The notes under the pieces are model-generated. The model ran no database searches and was not told where the DNA came from. It saw nothing but the letters and a program-made list of their open reading frames with translations. Shown one piece after another: positions 11,435-24,385 of a stretch of 64,000 bases of DNA. A program made the translations under genes and the position numbers. Position 1 is the stretch's first letter; each line of letters starts with the position of its first letter. Source of the DNA: Epiperipatus broadwayi (lineage: Eukaryota; Onychophora; Udeonychophora; Euonychophora; Peripatidae). The stretch covers positions 5,225,094 through 5,289,093 of the forward strand of contig JAQFVV010012476.1 in NCBI GenBank assembly GCA_028023455.1. Reading direction: 5' to 3'.

Positions 11435-14400
11435 TGTATTTTTTTTTTTATATAAAGGGTATGTATAATTTTGTGTTTTAAATAAAATATATTTTGCTAC
11501 ATTTTGTACCAAGTCCAATATTTGTGACATTTCATTTGGTGATATGGGCTAATTTATGGTGAGAAACATTCCATGAGTGCTCTGCTCAAAAAAAGTAGTA
11601 CATGTTTAGTTTAGAATGGCACAATCTTCACTTTTGCAAGGATATATTTTTAAATATTTATATATAATTGATTGTATAAGCAAGTATGTGGATGTTTGCA
11701 AATGTATGTGATTATTAATGAGTATGAATAAAACTTTAATAAATTCGTAACTTAGCAACAGCCCAATAAAAAGAAGCTGGTTCTTGTTTTTTTTTCAGAG
11801 ATATACAGAACCATTCCCAAATCAATCACATAGAAACATAGTTTAGCAACTCAATGTGAGAGTTTTAAAATGCGAGTATCTGGATTATGGATTTCAGCAT
11901 GAGACCTGACAGTGTATTTTATATCTTGGCCCACAATGGAACAATTCACTAACATTAAATTTGGTCTTAAATTAAAGAAAAGTGTGACAACAACATGTTG
12001 AACGATTCAAAGTGTATACGGCAATAAAGCTTTAAGTGCCAAGAATGTTCTTGAAGTGATTTGTAAGGTTTACTAATGACAGAAGAGCATTAAATGTGAA
12101 GGTGCATGGAGACATTTGGATGCATGGGCAACATGAGTCTAAGTGAATAAATGTTGGAGTGTGTAAATGTGTAAATAAATGTCAGTTGTTAAGACAATAC
12201 ATGAATTCATACTGGCATGTAGTTGCATGACATCATGTAATCATGGTTATGTGAGAGTATATGGTGATGCATGCGAGTGTTGTGAAGAATGACTGAGTGG
12301 GTAAAAGCATTTGTAAATGAACATAAATGTTGGCAAGTAGCGTAGAAATTAGGGCTAGGATGAAGATACATATTATTTGAGTTTATAAAATAAGCAAACT
12401 GTGTCTGCGTACATACAAAAGATTATTAATAATGAATGCATGTAAGTGTAAAAGGATGTACAAGTATATATAGATTACTTGCATAAAAAATATAGCAGAA
12501 TAATATCTACATAGATTTCTCTTTTTTTTTTGTTATAATTAATATAAAAACGTGTTGAAATAGATTTTGCATTTTAATCCCAAAATGTTAATGAACATTC
12601 CGCATGAGTAAAACAAAAAAAAAAAAAACAATAACTATATAATTTTTATATGTTTATGAAAATAAATGCTAAAGACAAAACTCAATCACATTTTTATAAT
12701 TTAAATGCCGTCTAAAAAATAGCAATTAAAATTTAGACATTTATTTAAAAACGAATCGATGTAGTAAATATATATGTCACAAGCCTTTTTAGTTACTTTC
12801 ACTATAATATAGTCAATTAAAAGAGATGTCATGTTCACAGTGCTGCAAACTTTGTTCTAAAGCAGTTCCTACTTTGTGTTCTGGTGAAGTATCAAGCTGT
12901 TTGTACAGGTGGTGAAACTTCGGGAATTTATGCATCTAGGTCACCCAAAGAGTGAAGATTGTAAAATGCATGCATAGTGAGAAAGGGTGGATTAAATTTT
13001 TGAAATGGTGGATTACTGCGTTATAGTGGAGATGAGCTGAGAGAAGTAATGATTAAAAATTAAAAAATTGAAAAAAGATCTAGATAAGGATTGATTGCAT
13101 ATTATATTGCTATCTTATTTTTACTTTCAAATATTAACACTGACATGAAGCTATACTTATTTATTACTATCTAACATAAATATGAAGATTGTTAATATTC
13201 AGTGTTTTATGAGTAGCCCATAATTATTCATCTAATTACTGGTTGGCAAATGGGTTTTAATGATATTTAACTAGTCTTAGGCAATCTAAGTCAATCAAGT
13301 GAGAATAAATGATATATCAAACAGATAAACATATATTAGAAAGGTTCCAATCACAATGCATTAAACATTCATTATTAAGCTACCATACAATATAAAAAAC
13401 TGACCAATCAATCCACAGTTTGTATATATTTCAAGAATAATATATCTGCTTTGCAATAGTTTTTTAGTTATTTATAAATTGATATATTGAAAATTGTGAA
13501 ATTAATTGTCGTGTTTGATTTATTTATGTGAATGTGTAATTTATTAATGTTTTTTTTTTTTATTTAACATGTTCATAGAAGTTTAAGATCATAAATAAAA
13601 CAACATTTCATAAAAACTAATTTATTAACCAAATTTGATATCAACAGCTGTTTTGTAGACCAGTTGAGCTCATATGAAAGCATATCTACTCAGTTTCTAT
13701 TTAAATAGATTTACAACATTCAATTTGATGTTAACACCAAATTTTATATTGAGTAATGCAAATCTATTTAAATAAAAACTGAATTGCTATGTTAGATGTA
13801 ATCTCAGTTAGTTTCCCAAAAAGTTGATAATATCAGATTTGATTAAGAGAAACACAAATCCTACAAAAGACATTGTTGTGTATAAGATTATAAGTTTCTA
13901 TAAACATTTCTATAGATGATGTGAATAGAAATAATATTAATAGATTATATATTTATGTTATATATAATTATTATTCACATTTTTAAAAAATCAATAGTGA
14001 GTTTTTGTCAATTAAATCTGGTGAATTATAGAAATTGTCTTATTTTATAGCTAGGGAGAATCTAAATTACCTATTGTGTGAGTCTTAATCATAATAAGAT
14101 TTCATACAAAGTAATTTATTTCTGAAGTTTTTCATCACCTAATGAGAGTTTTTGCAAATTTTATTTTTAAAATATTGTTATATATATATATATACATCAT
14201 TCTAAATCTTTAATTTCAAAACAATTCCATAAATATCAGAATAAGTGAAAATTTGACAACAAAAAAGATACTTATGCCATGCTTTGATAAGTATCTATTG
14301 TGTTTCTGACATCACTATTTTTATAATATTATTTCGAGAAAATAGTTGGAAAAATAAAAATCTTGATTATTTGTGAATTTGATTATTTTTGTTTAATAAT

Positions 14401-15093
14401 TGTATAATTGTTATTAAAAATCAAGAATATAAATTATTACTTATTTATTTTAAGTATCAATGTTTATTTTTGAAAAAAAATAGCTGTTCACATTTTAAAA
14501 CAAACATTAAATAAACAAGATTTCATTTGTTTTCTGAAAATGAAAATACTTTTCCCAGCAATAATGATGAAAAAAAGTTGATAATTTAAATCACAATGTA
14601 ATTTTGTTGATATTTTCAAAAATCAAATGTGATTATTAAGAATTTACTTCATTTGTAATCAAAAATATTATCAAATGAAGTCAAATTTATTATATTCTAA
14701 TAATAATAATCGTTTCATTTTTATTTCAACAAAAATTTTATTAATAATAAATAGTAATTACATCCTGATAAAAGAAAAATAAATAAATAAATTGTACAAC
14801 AACATGATTATATTAATGTTCAGTTTGCCATCTGGCTAGATTATGTTATGAGAACACAATTGTTATACCCTTAGGTGGTTGGGTATAATGAAGAGATTGT
14901 GTAGAATATGAGAAGCTAAGAACTTGTTTAATGGTATTAGCATTTTTAATATAAACATGAATATTTTCTTTTGAAATTGCCTAATTTATAATGCTGGGTA
15001 GGTGGAATAATAGTTTCATTTTAAAGTAAATGTTGAATGTTTACAACAAGTGAAAACAATTAAAATTGTCACCTGCAAAAGGATTAAATGAAG

Positions 15094-15095
<2 letters not shown>
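11435..15095. other. Long AT-rich stretch, low-complexity
   Basis: No gene was recognised over about 3.6 kb. Visible items: a GT/AT-rich low-complexity run at about 12060-12330; poly-A and poly-T runs near 12521 and 12612; and a small hairpin whose arms at 13688-13712 and 13760-13785 pair TCTATTTAAATAGATTT-like blocks. A short (TA)n lies near 14178-14196. Confidence 0.45.

Positions 15096-15159
<64 letters not shown>
15096..15159. repeat. (TA)n microsatellite
   Basis: An unbroken alternating TA array of about 64 bases. Confidence 0.97.
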
Positions 15160-15164
<5 letters not shown>

Positions 15165-15600
15165 CCTTGACAAGTTTGAAATTGGTGTTTATTATAGATA
15201 TTGAAATTGTCTAAATGTTGACTAGCTTTTAATGATTACTTACAAACCCATTTAGCCTTGAGCATTAATATACTTATTTGTTTAAGTAATACTTTGGGTT
15301 CAATTTGAAAATTATAATTCTAGTTTGTAATGTTATAATTGATTATTTATTGGTCTGCATTTAGAATAGGTTATATTTAACGGTTTAAAGAGGATTATTT
15401 AAACTTCTTTGTATCAATAATTTCAATCTTTATGGTCAATTTGCAATCTTTAGTGTCTATAGGAATATATTACATATTAGTAGAGGAGGTATTCCACCTT
15501 TATTGATAAAAGGTTGCCTTGACAACAGTTTGAAATTGTTGTTATTAATATTGGGATTGTCTAAGTGGTGGCTAGCGTTTAATGATATATATACTTGAAG
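15160..15600. repeat. Diverged tandem repeat, period about 330 bp
   Basis: A block around 15166-15235 (CCTTGACAAGTTTGAAATTG ... TGACTAGCTTTTAATGAT) recurs around 15518-15590 (CCTTGACAACAGTTTGAAATTG ... TGGCTAGCGTTTAATGAT). The same family appears in tandem at 27595-28010, so this is a dispersed tandem repeat rather than a local accident. Confidence 0.6.
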
Positions 15601-15964
15601 GACTTTCAAATCACAGTTCATTATGTCTGCATTTTACATCAACTTTTCATTTGTCAGTTAAACTAAAAGCTTGGGAAAATAAACTAAATTATTGTTTCAT
15701 ATTTGGTTCATATATGGAGTTTATTTCACTTTGATGTTTAAGCATGTTTGCCTAAAATTATACAAGCTTATTCATAAAGCAATTAATTTGAATATACATT
15801 ACTATAATAATTTACAAATCAGATTTGTAAAGAATCATTTATAGCACATTTTCACACACATATAAAACGAGTTCAACAGAAAAATACCTCAAGATCATTT
15901 ATCTTTTTCTGATATTTTTAAAACTTTGTTTGAAGAAAAGTAATATTATCAGAAGATTTTTAAA
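15601..15964. other. AT-rich spacer
   Basis: No feature recognised. Confidence 0.4.
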
Positions 15965-18412
15965 TACATATATATCATCATTTCATCACCATTTTCAATC
16001 ATTGTTAATCAACTGCAGGATGAAGATCTTTCTAGGTTTAATCCCTTTTTTCCAATCTCTAGTCTTTCCTCACCACATCACCCTGCATACATTTTTATTT
16101 CACCCAACCATCTCATATATGGTCCCTTTCTGGGTCTTTTACAATCTCTTGGAATCCTGTTTAACACTTCAACTATCCATCTATTATCATTTCTTCTATC
16201 AATGTGTCCAGCCTGACTCCTCTCAGTCTCTTCTTTCAATGATGTCAATAACATATATGTATTCTCTTGCACAAGCATTTGTTTTCAATCTCTTCTTGTT
16301 ATTCATAACATGCATCTCTCTATACTTCATAAATGGTCTGAAGTCTCTGTGTTGCTCTTCTGTTAAGCATCTAAGTCTCAGATCCATAAGCAAGACGTGG
16401 TAAAACCTTTCTTTTCAAACACATAGGCATATTTCCTTTTAATATTAAATTATTTCTTGCTAAAGCCACTTCAACCAAGTTTAATTCTATTATTAATTTA
16501 ATTTATTATGTTTGCATCTGTACTAATAATCTGACCAAGATATTTGTAGTTAACTTCTAACTCATTATTATCAATCTTTATTTATTCTTTTGAAAAAATC
16601 CATTAAACATTACTTTAAACGTTTTAACATTTGTCTTTATTCCTACTGTCTTGCATTATTTGCAAAAACAATTATATCATCTGCAAAATCTAGATGATTT
16701 CAATAATCTCCATTTGCTTTTACTCCCTTAGCTTCCTTAATCCACAAAATATTTGCAAAACTGATGAAAAAGTTTTGCAGATAATGAGTTACCATATCAT
16801 AGACCCTCCTCAATATTAAACTTTTAATATCGTTATGTAATCTAATCATTGTTGTTACATTTTTATAAATATTCTTCAGAATACAGCAATGTCTTGGATC
16901 TATACCTTGATATTCCAATGCTTTAATCACTGAAGAAATGCTTATAGAATCGAATGTCTTTTCATAATCTACAAATCCAAAGAATAATGGCAACTCATAT
17001 TCTTTGGTCCTTTCTATAACTTCTCTCAATACTTGGATGAAATCTACTATATTAAAACCACTTTTTTTATCTAGCTTGTTCTTTTAGTTAGTTAAAGTCC
17101 AAAATTTAATTGCATGTCTCACTTCTTCATTTAAAATCCTGGTTAATTCAGAAGAGATAGTAACTGTAGGAGAACTCTTCTACACATTCCATGATGTCAT
17201 CTCTCTTTCTATTAATAGTTTCTCTTTTTTTTCTTATTGCAGAAATAAGTTTCCTAACATATCAGATGTTTTATATTCTTGAGACTTTTATTCTCTTTTA
17301 TAGCTTTCTTTGCTAGTTCATAATTATACTTTCTTATATCATTATCAGCTCTTTTCCAACCATTTTACAAATTTGAAATATTCAATCCTTCATAATGTAT
17401 CATTTTCATATTCCTTCCTTTCTTCATAAATTATTCTGTCTTAGTAGAAATTTTATTGATCAATTGTTGCTTTTTTGTACCAGCTGTCTTTGTCACAGTC
17501 TTTATAAGTGTATCAGTTATTTTCCTATTGGTTTTGTTCAAATCTGAATCATATTCAAAATCTGCTAATATTTGAAAACGATTTGCATGTTCTAATTTAA
17601 ATTCATTGGAATATTTCTGAAGATTAGGAATATCAACTGTCTATTTAGTTGTGCTATTAAAATGTATTTTATACCTGACTAATCGATGATCTTTTTCTGT
17701 GTTGAATTTATTAAGAACATTAAAATCTTGAAATATATGTTTTCTGTTAGTCAAAATATAATTCAATTTGTCTATATCTTCATTTGAATGCTTTCTTGTT
17801 TTTTTTCCATTTAACATTTTTTTTAAAAAAAGAATTCATAATATAAAGTTTTTTTCTTTTTTTGAGAACTCCATTAGTCTATGTCCTTTTTCATGTTTAT
17901 CACCATAAGCAAATTTACCTACAGCACTTTTATCTTTCATTTGTTTACCAATTCTAGCATTAAAGTGTCCCATGACAATTTTAAAATGTTATTGATCTGA
18001 TCAAAAAGATTTTTGTGCATCCATATAAAAATCCTTTACTTCTTCATCATGAGAACTTTTTAGGACATAAACCTGAATTATTTCCATTTGATATCTACTA
18101 TTTAATTGAATAACTAATCTTGCCACTATCTTCAATTCCCTATCAATCTTCACAATGTTGTTCTTCCACTTTTAATTTATAATTAATCTTACTTTACTTG
18201 TACTTTCAATGTTTGTTTCTTCATAGTACAGTAAATGTCTACTTTTTAAATCAATTATTTCTTCCTCTTTTCTTCTAACTTCAAAAAATGTTGCATATAA
18301 TATTAGACAGTTCTTCTTTTAATTCTTGCAATCTTCCTGATTTGAAACTAGTTTGCAGTTGTAAGTACCTAAAAAAAGGTTATCATCAAATGGCAGCCTG
18401 GGTCCCCAATCA
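15965..18412 (-). mobile_element. RTE-like retrotransposon, near full length, dead
   Basis: This minus-strand copy of the family at 23.4-26.3 kb runs from the 3' tail (about 15965, ATCATCATTTCATCACCATT) to a 5' block at about 18395-18412. That block matches the 5' leader of the other copy (CAGGCTGCCATTTGATGAT). The RT core survives best in a 109-codon open stretch at 16700-17029, with motif A as FGFVDYEKTFDSI and the following IKALEYQGIDP. The endonuclease half (17680-18360) and the C-terminal half are broken by many stops and frameshifts. At about 2.45 kb it is some 500 bp shorter than the best copy, through internal deletions and a slightly shorter 5' end. It cannot be active. Confidence 0.88.
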
Positions 18413-19814
18413 GAAAACAAATGAAAAAAGAGAGAAAGTTAACATAATTCTGTGATGATTGAAATTTATAGTAATAGATATGTTTAACTTTCAAAACTAT
18501 GTCTGTGTTCCTACTATATCTATATGTAATAATGTTTAGCCTAATACTTATATTTATAAAAGACTGTAAATTGTCATTGTACAAGAATGCAAGATTGTAA
18601 ATATTTGGAAATATAAGTAGAAGAAGATTGCTGGGGCAATCGAAACTGAAAATTGTGAGTTATAAAAAAGCATTGTAAAAAGAATATAGATGATATTAAA
18701 TATTATATGGATTTGGCAATGCAATAAGAAATATAAAGGTATAATACTTTATAAAGAAGATAAAATACAATCGATGAATAATGCATAATGCCTGCTGACA
18801 AAGTCACTTGTAAGGATTCGATGATCTGAGCCAACTCACACGAACAGTTTAACAGAAATATATATAAAAGTTTGTTTGCCTTAGCATGATGATCTGAAAA
18901 TATTTTTAATAGTTTGGGGATTATTATTTTTTTCAGATTGATAACTCATAGCCACTTTAGCTAATCATCCAATATTGGTCAGTAACTAGATATCTTACTA
19001 TTCACAGTTAAAATATAAAGCAAAAGTGAATTACCACTCAGAAATTGGAGAAGCCTGATGAGTAGTAAACATTACTGTTCCTTTGCGAGTAACTATGGAC
19101 GAGTCTTGGCCGGGCCATGGATATTTTAAGAGTTATTTTATTTTTTATTTATTAATAAAACCATTGGCATACGTTTTTTTAGTGCTTGACATAGAACCAT
19201 TGTCACTTGATTCTTAGCTAAGTTGATCACTGAACGCACGCACATGTATATAGTGTGTGTATATATACATATATAGTTTTTAAGTTATTTGATTTCTTGA
19301 CTGAATGTAAAGCGAAGTAGTTGAAAGCTAAGCTGTAAACACGTTTTAACAACTTGAAAAGTAAACATAAGATCATTCAAACAGGTTTTCTTTTCTATTT
19401 ACCGAAGGCCTCGCGACACTCTTTCTTGTTTGCAAACTTAAAATCCTTACATTATTCAAATGCGTCATTAATGGGTAAACTTTTAGCTCTTAGAAAAAAA
19501 TTTTATTGCATATTTATTCAATTAAAACCCTTGCTTATAAAATCCAAACCACTTTAGTTTTCCAGCAAAGACATTAATACAGAATAAAGGTATAATATTC
19601 ATTACTCCCCTACACTTCAAATACATTCATAACAATAGTTTGTAAACACAACAGCGTTTATGATCCATTCTATTAAATATGTTTAACTATTTCTGTATAT
19701 CTTTTACTACGTACTATTGTTTACACACTTTTAGATGCTATGATCCAATGGATAGAGATAGGTAGTTAAGCTTAAATTACTATAATTGATAAACGGCACC
19801 TATTGATTTTATAT
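18413..19814. other. AT-rich region with scattered low-copy repeat fragments
   Basis: No gene was recognised. Short motifs near 18830 (CTGAGCCAACTCACACGAACAG), 19085 and 19125 (GGCCATGGATATTTT) resemble parts of repeats at 38925-38995 and 53580, suggesting old SINE debris. A TG/TA microsatellite lies near 19245-19275. Confidence 0.4.
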
Positions 19815-20262
19815 AATCATTATCAACATTACCGATCAATAGAAGATGAAAGTGTCTCCAAGTTTAGACCAGTTTCTCCAATATCTAATCGCTTTTCTCC
19901 ACAACACATTTACCAAACTTCTTATTCAATTCATTCATTTTACATGTGGTCACATTCTTTGTCATTTACAATCTCTTAGGATTCAATTTAAAACTTCTAC
20001 TGATCATTTCTTATCATTTTTTTTATCAACAAGTCCATCCAAGCTCCATTTAACTTTTATAATTTCAATGATTTCAATGATACCCGTTTGTTTACTCACC
20101 CATTTATTTTGTTTTTGGTTTTTTCTTATTACTCCTAACATATACATTTCTATATAGTTTGATGAGTCGTCTGAAATCTCTGAATTACTCTTTTATTAAA
20201 TGTCCACACCTCAGATCCATAAATAAGTAAGAAAACATATCTATTAAACGTCTTTGCAACAC
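19815..20262 (-). mobile_element. RTE-like retrotransposon, 3' fragment
   Basis: The minus strand matches the last roughly 450 bp of the RTE family: the tail, the region encoding RPHVRWMDEI, WAGHIARR and EQTGV, and up to the ETWTL equivalent. It is 5'-truncated and full of substitutions. The plus-strand open frame at 19846-20157 is only the complement of this fragment. Confidence 0.85.
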
Positions 20263-20631
20263 GTAAGCGTATCATAAATGTGTGCATATATATATATATA
20301 TTACACATTCAACCTGCTTGGCACATATAAAGATGTGAGTCCAACTTTATATTTCAAAATTATTCCCCAAATACTATTTAGTTCTGGAGAAATTAATAAC
20401 AATTTTACACTCTTATTTGCAAGTTCTCATTTATCAGATGACTAGTTATCCTAAGTAATTAATTCCATGGAGAAAAAGACTAACTTGACAATTTTGGTAG
20501 CAATTTTGAGATGATGATTATTGTCATATAAATATAACTTTTGTTTTTAGCCTAGCTCTTTAGTGTTTAAACATTAGTTAGCATTTGATTATTATTTTCC
20601 TAGTGAATTAATTCTAATAATTCAACTCATA

Positions 20632-21440
20632 TTATCATTTTCAATGATTATCAATCCACTGCAGGTTGAAGGTCTTTCCAAGTTCAATCCATCTTCTCCA
20701 ATATCTAACCTCTTTTCTTTATATCACTCCTGCACACTTTTTTATTTCATCCATCCACCTCATATGTGGTCTCTTTCTGGGTATTTTACAATATCTTAAA
20801 ATCCAGTTTAAGATTGCAATTGTCCATCTATTATCATCTCTTCTAACAGTATGTCCAGCCCAACTCCACTTGTCTTTTAATTCTTTCAGTGAGGCTATGA
20901 ACACGTGTTTGTTCTCTTACCTATATATTGCATTTTCAATCTCTTCTTGTTACTTCAAGCATGCATCTCTCCATACTTCTTTGAGTGTTCTGAAGTCTCT
21001 GTATTGCTTTTCTATTGCATTTTCAATCTCGTCTTGTTATTTCTAGCATGCATCTCTCTATACTTCTTTGAGTGGTCTGAAGTCTCTGTATTGCTTTTCT
21101 ATTAAGTGTCCAAGTCTCAGATTCATAAGTAAGAACTGGTAAAACACATTTATTAAAAAATCTTCCTTTTATTGAAAATTTTCCTTTCAAACACATAGGT
21201 ACATTTCCTTTTAGTATTAAGTTAATTCTACCAAAAACACTCCAATAAAGTTTAATTCTATGATTTATTTCATCCATTATGTTTTCATCTGTAATAATAA
21301 TCTAACCAAGATATTTGTAGTTGTTAACTTCTTCTAACTCATCATAATCAATCTTTATTTTCATCTTTAGAGAAAATCCATTGAACATTACTTTAGTTTC
21401 AACTCATATATTTCTCTCTATATGTTTTAATATTCCTTAA
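20632..21440 (-). mobile_element. RTE-like retrotransposon, 3' fragment with internal duplication
   Basis: The minus strand covers the RTE 3' tail through the coding segment just after the RT domain (equivalent of YLGQIINTDG, 21300-21360). An 84-codon open part at 21023-21277 reads MDEINHRIKLYWSVFGRINL ... TYESETWTLNRKAIQRLQTTQ, clearly the family C-terminus. The fragment carries an 87-bp direct duplication (see separate entry). It is 5'-truncated and not functional. Confidence 0.88.
20926..21099 (-). repeat. 87-bp tandem duplication inside an RTE copy
   Basis: The unit 20926-21012 is repeated as 21013-21099 with only a few differences. The period is exactly 29 codons, so the duplication is in frame with the RTE C-terminal coding sequence. 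Both units cover the part encoding QRSMERCMLGITRRD and the residues around it. Confidence 0.9.
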
Positions 21441-21694
21441 TTATTATCAACAATATTTTAATTGCAATAGATGAAAACTTTTTTGAAGACAGATTGAAAA
21501 ACCAATGAGAAAATTTTATTTTTAAATTCATCAACATTCATCTTATTGATTTAAAAGGAGATCCTAACATTCTTGCTTTTCTCAGTAAACCATAATCATT
21601 TCTTTATCAATGATAAAAATTTGAATATACTAACTATATCTATTGTGCATGTGTGAGCATTTATTTTTTTACATTATTTAATTATTTTTTTTTA

Positions 21695-22080
21695 GCTAAT
21701 AATATCCGAAGAAAATTGTTGGACAGTCAAAACTATCAAATTTTTGGAAGTTTGGAAATAATAAAATATTGTTTTTGCATCACACAAAGTGCATAGAAGA
21801 GTGTGATGGTATTGATTGTTTATATTAGTAACATACAATGTTATATTATTTTAGTTTGCATAGAAGAGTGTGATGGTATTGATTGTTTATATTAGTAACA
21901 TACAATGTTATATTATTTTAGTTAATAACATCTGAAGAAGACTATTGGATAATCAAAACAATCCACACCCTTTTTGGAAATGTGGATAAAATATTGCATT
22001 TTCATTCTGTAAAATGCATAAAATAGTGTGCATAAAATAATTGTCCAATTATATTACTATCATCCAACATTATGCTATTT
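21695..22080. repeat. Local tandem repeats (67-bp exact duplication within a ~225-bp period)
   Basis: The 67-bp block at 21790-21856 is repeated essentially exactly at 21857-21923. A larger diverged period of about 225 bp is visible. TAGCTAATAATATCCGAAGA at about 21697 matches TAGTTAATAACATCTGAAGA at about 21920, and the following TTTTTGGAA..GTGGA..AATAAAATATTG-type blocks also match. It is probably a small satellite-like array. Confidence 0.75.
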
Positions 22081-23389
22081 CAGTTAATAATTCTAATATT
22101 GTATTGTGTTTGTGAACTGTAGTATTGGAAAAGAAATGTGTTGGCAGCAGAAAAATATATACTTGATTAAAATGCAAATGACCAGATTGAAGTTATTTTA
22201 TTTTGGTCATCTCATCTGATCAATCTAATTTATTAAAAAAATGTAATAAAAATGTAAAAGAGTGACCAGTCCTGAGATTATTGAATTCCAATATTCATTG
22301 AGCAGCTGAAACATCAAACAGCTGATAAGTTACTCTGGAAAAATGCTATTCATGTAAGTATCAGATGCTAAAGTTGGCATTAATTAATAATGACAACTGA
22401 GGAATATTTATATTCCTTTTCCTGTCAATCACTTGCTAGTTTCAGAATCCATGCATTTTATTTGAGGGTTAATTTCCAAATATAATGTCAAGATCAGTAA
22501 CATTTTCTTGAAGAACATCAAGTAATTTAAGTAAAATGACAAAGTTCCATTTCATTTTTTAGAAACAAGTTTCCTTTTAAATTAAAATTCCCATATTCCT
22601 ACTGATTTCTGGATTTGGCTTTTATCAGTGAAGACTAAAGCTGAAACAAATCCATTTACCCATTAAGCATCCATTTTTTAAGCTAATACCCTGAAACTTC
22701 CAAAACCTCTAATGCTTTAGACTCATTGGTACAGTTATATAAGTTCTTTTATATCTATTTTAGAGACTTTCTTGTTGTGTTAACAATAGGCCTTTCTATT
22801 CTCTGGCTAAGTGGATAAAAGAATCTCCAATCATTGTAAAACTAAAGTCTCTAAACTATAGATAAGCTTATCTGGTGTCAGAACAATATAACAATGCAGA
22901 TTTGTGTTCAAAACCTTCTCTTTTTAAAAAAATATAAGTTATTAACTTGAATGCTATAAAGAGGTAAAAAGTGGCTACTAATTCTAAAAATGCATTGGTT
23001 TCAGCTTTGAATCCTAGACTTTACTGGTAAAAGCAAACATCAGATACTGTTATCAAGAAAGAAGTTTGCTATTAACTGAAAGGAGACCCTTTGATTCCTC
23101 TTGGAGGCCTTAAAGAAACCAAGCAGGGCAAATTCCTAATGTCCATTCCATACAATCTTGTCATTGCAGCTGTTATTACTATGTGATTATTCATATAGTA
23201 TATGAACATGGATGGGCTGCTCACCAACATGCATTAGCCAGTGTGGTGAGTTTATTGGCTTTTTATCTCCGAGTTTAAAATCAAGAAACACCATGGTCTT
23301 TCTTTTCAGTGCCTGATAAGGCAGAATGAATGTTTGTGTAAATGATAAATATTTTTCCAATATATATATACAATTATGAGAGACAAAAA
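22081..23389. other. AT-rich spacer upstream of the best RTE copy
   Basis: No gene or repeat was recognised in this stretch. Confidence 0.4.
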
Positions 23390-23517
23390 TAGAGCATGGC
23401 CCTTATGCCCAGGAGGCTGTAAAGTCACCAACCAAGCCAGCAGTTGGTGGCCGAAGGCAGATGGTGCTAAGAATCCCCTGATTGACCCAGGCTGCCATTT
23501 GATGATGACTTTTATTT

Positions 23518-24290
23518 AGATATTTACAACTGCAGATTATTTTCAAGTGAAGGAAGATTGCAAGAATTAGAAGAACTGTCTTATATTAAATGGGACATTA
23601 TTGGACTCATGTGAAGTTAGAAAAAAAAGGTGAAGAGACAATTGATTTAAAAAGTGGACATATACTCTATTATAGAAGCACAAATATTGGAAATGCAAGT
23701 GGAGTAGGATTCATTATAAATAAAAAGTGGAAGAACAATATTGTGGAGATTGATGGGGTATTGGACAGAGTGGCAAGATTAGTTATACAACTTAATAGGA
23801 GATACCAAATGCAGATAATTCAGGTTTATGCCCCAACAAGTTCTCATAGTGATGAAGTAATAGATTTTTATATGGATGTACAAAAGACTTTTGATCAGAG
23901 TAAACAACATTTTAAAATTGTTATGGAAGACTTTAATGCAAAAATTGGTAAACAAATGAATGATGAAAGTGCTGTAGGTAATTTTGGTTATGGTAATAGA
24001 AATGAGAGAGGACGTAGATTTGTGGAGTTTGCAGAAAAGAAAAACTTTATATTATGAATTTTTTTTTTTTTTTTTGAGAAAAATGTTAAAAGGAAATGGA
24101 CATGGAAGCATCCAAATGAAGGTACAGCAAAATAGGATTATATTTTGACTAACAGGAAATACATATTTCAAGATTGTAATGTTCTTAATAAATTTAACAC
24201 AGGAAGTGATCATCGATTAGTAAGGTGTAAGATACGTGCTAATGTAAAACTAGAGAGACAAAAATTATTAAGAAAAACCAATATTTACAA
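23518..24290 (+). pseudogene. APE-type endonuclease domain of RTE element (broken)
   Basis: This domain would nick target DNA to prime reverse transcription. An upstream frame (from about 23520) reads CRLFSSEGRLQELEEL then KWDIIGL. After a frameshift near 23610 the open frame 23590-24057 continues with SGHILYYR, GVGFIINKKW, VIQVYAPTSS and MEDFNAKIGK (family: G-D-F-N-A, so the Gly is replaced by Glu). It then reads NERGRRFVEFAEKKNFIL. These are the usual order and spacing of LINE/RTE apurinic-like endonucleases. A TGA-free reading is then lost at 24055, followed by a 17-base T run. The final SDHRLVR block of the fold is present at about 24210-24230 in another frame. The domain is recognisable but not functional. 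Confidence 0.88.
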
Positions 24291-24385
24291 TTGATATTCC
24301 TAATCTTCAGAAACATTCTAATGAATTTAAATTAGAACTTACAAATCGGTTTCAAGTATTAGTAGATTTTGAACATAATTCAGAT

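Noticed and set aside
15930-16403. 157-codon open frame on the plus strand
   Set aside because: It is the complement of the minus-strand RTE copy (shadow frame). The same applies to the plus-strand frames at 19846-20157, 20666-21105, 38329-38605 and 51838-52215, and to the minus-strand frames at 24352-24753, 25916-26307 and 54554-55062, which oppose plus-strand RTE copies.
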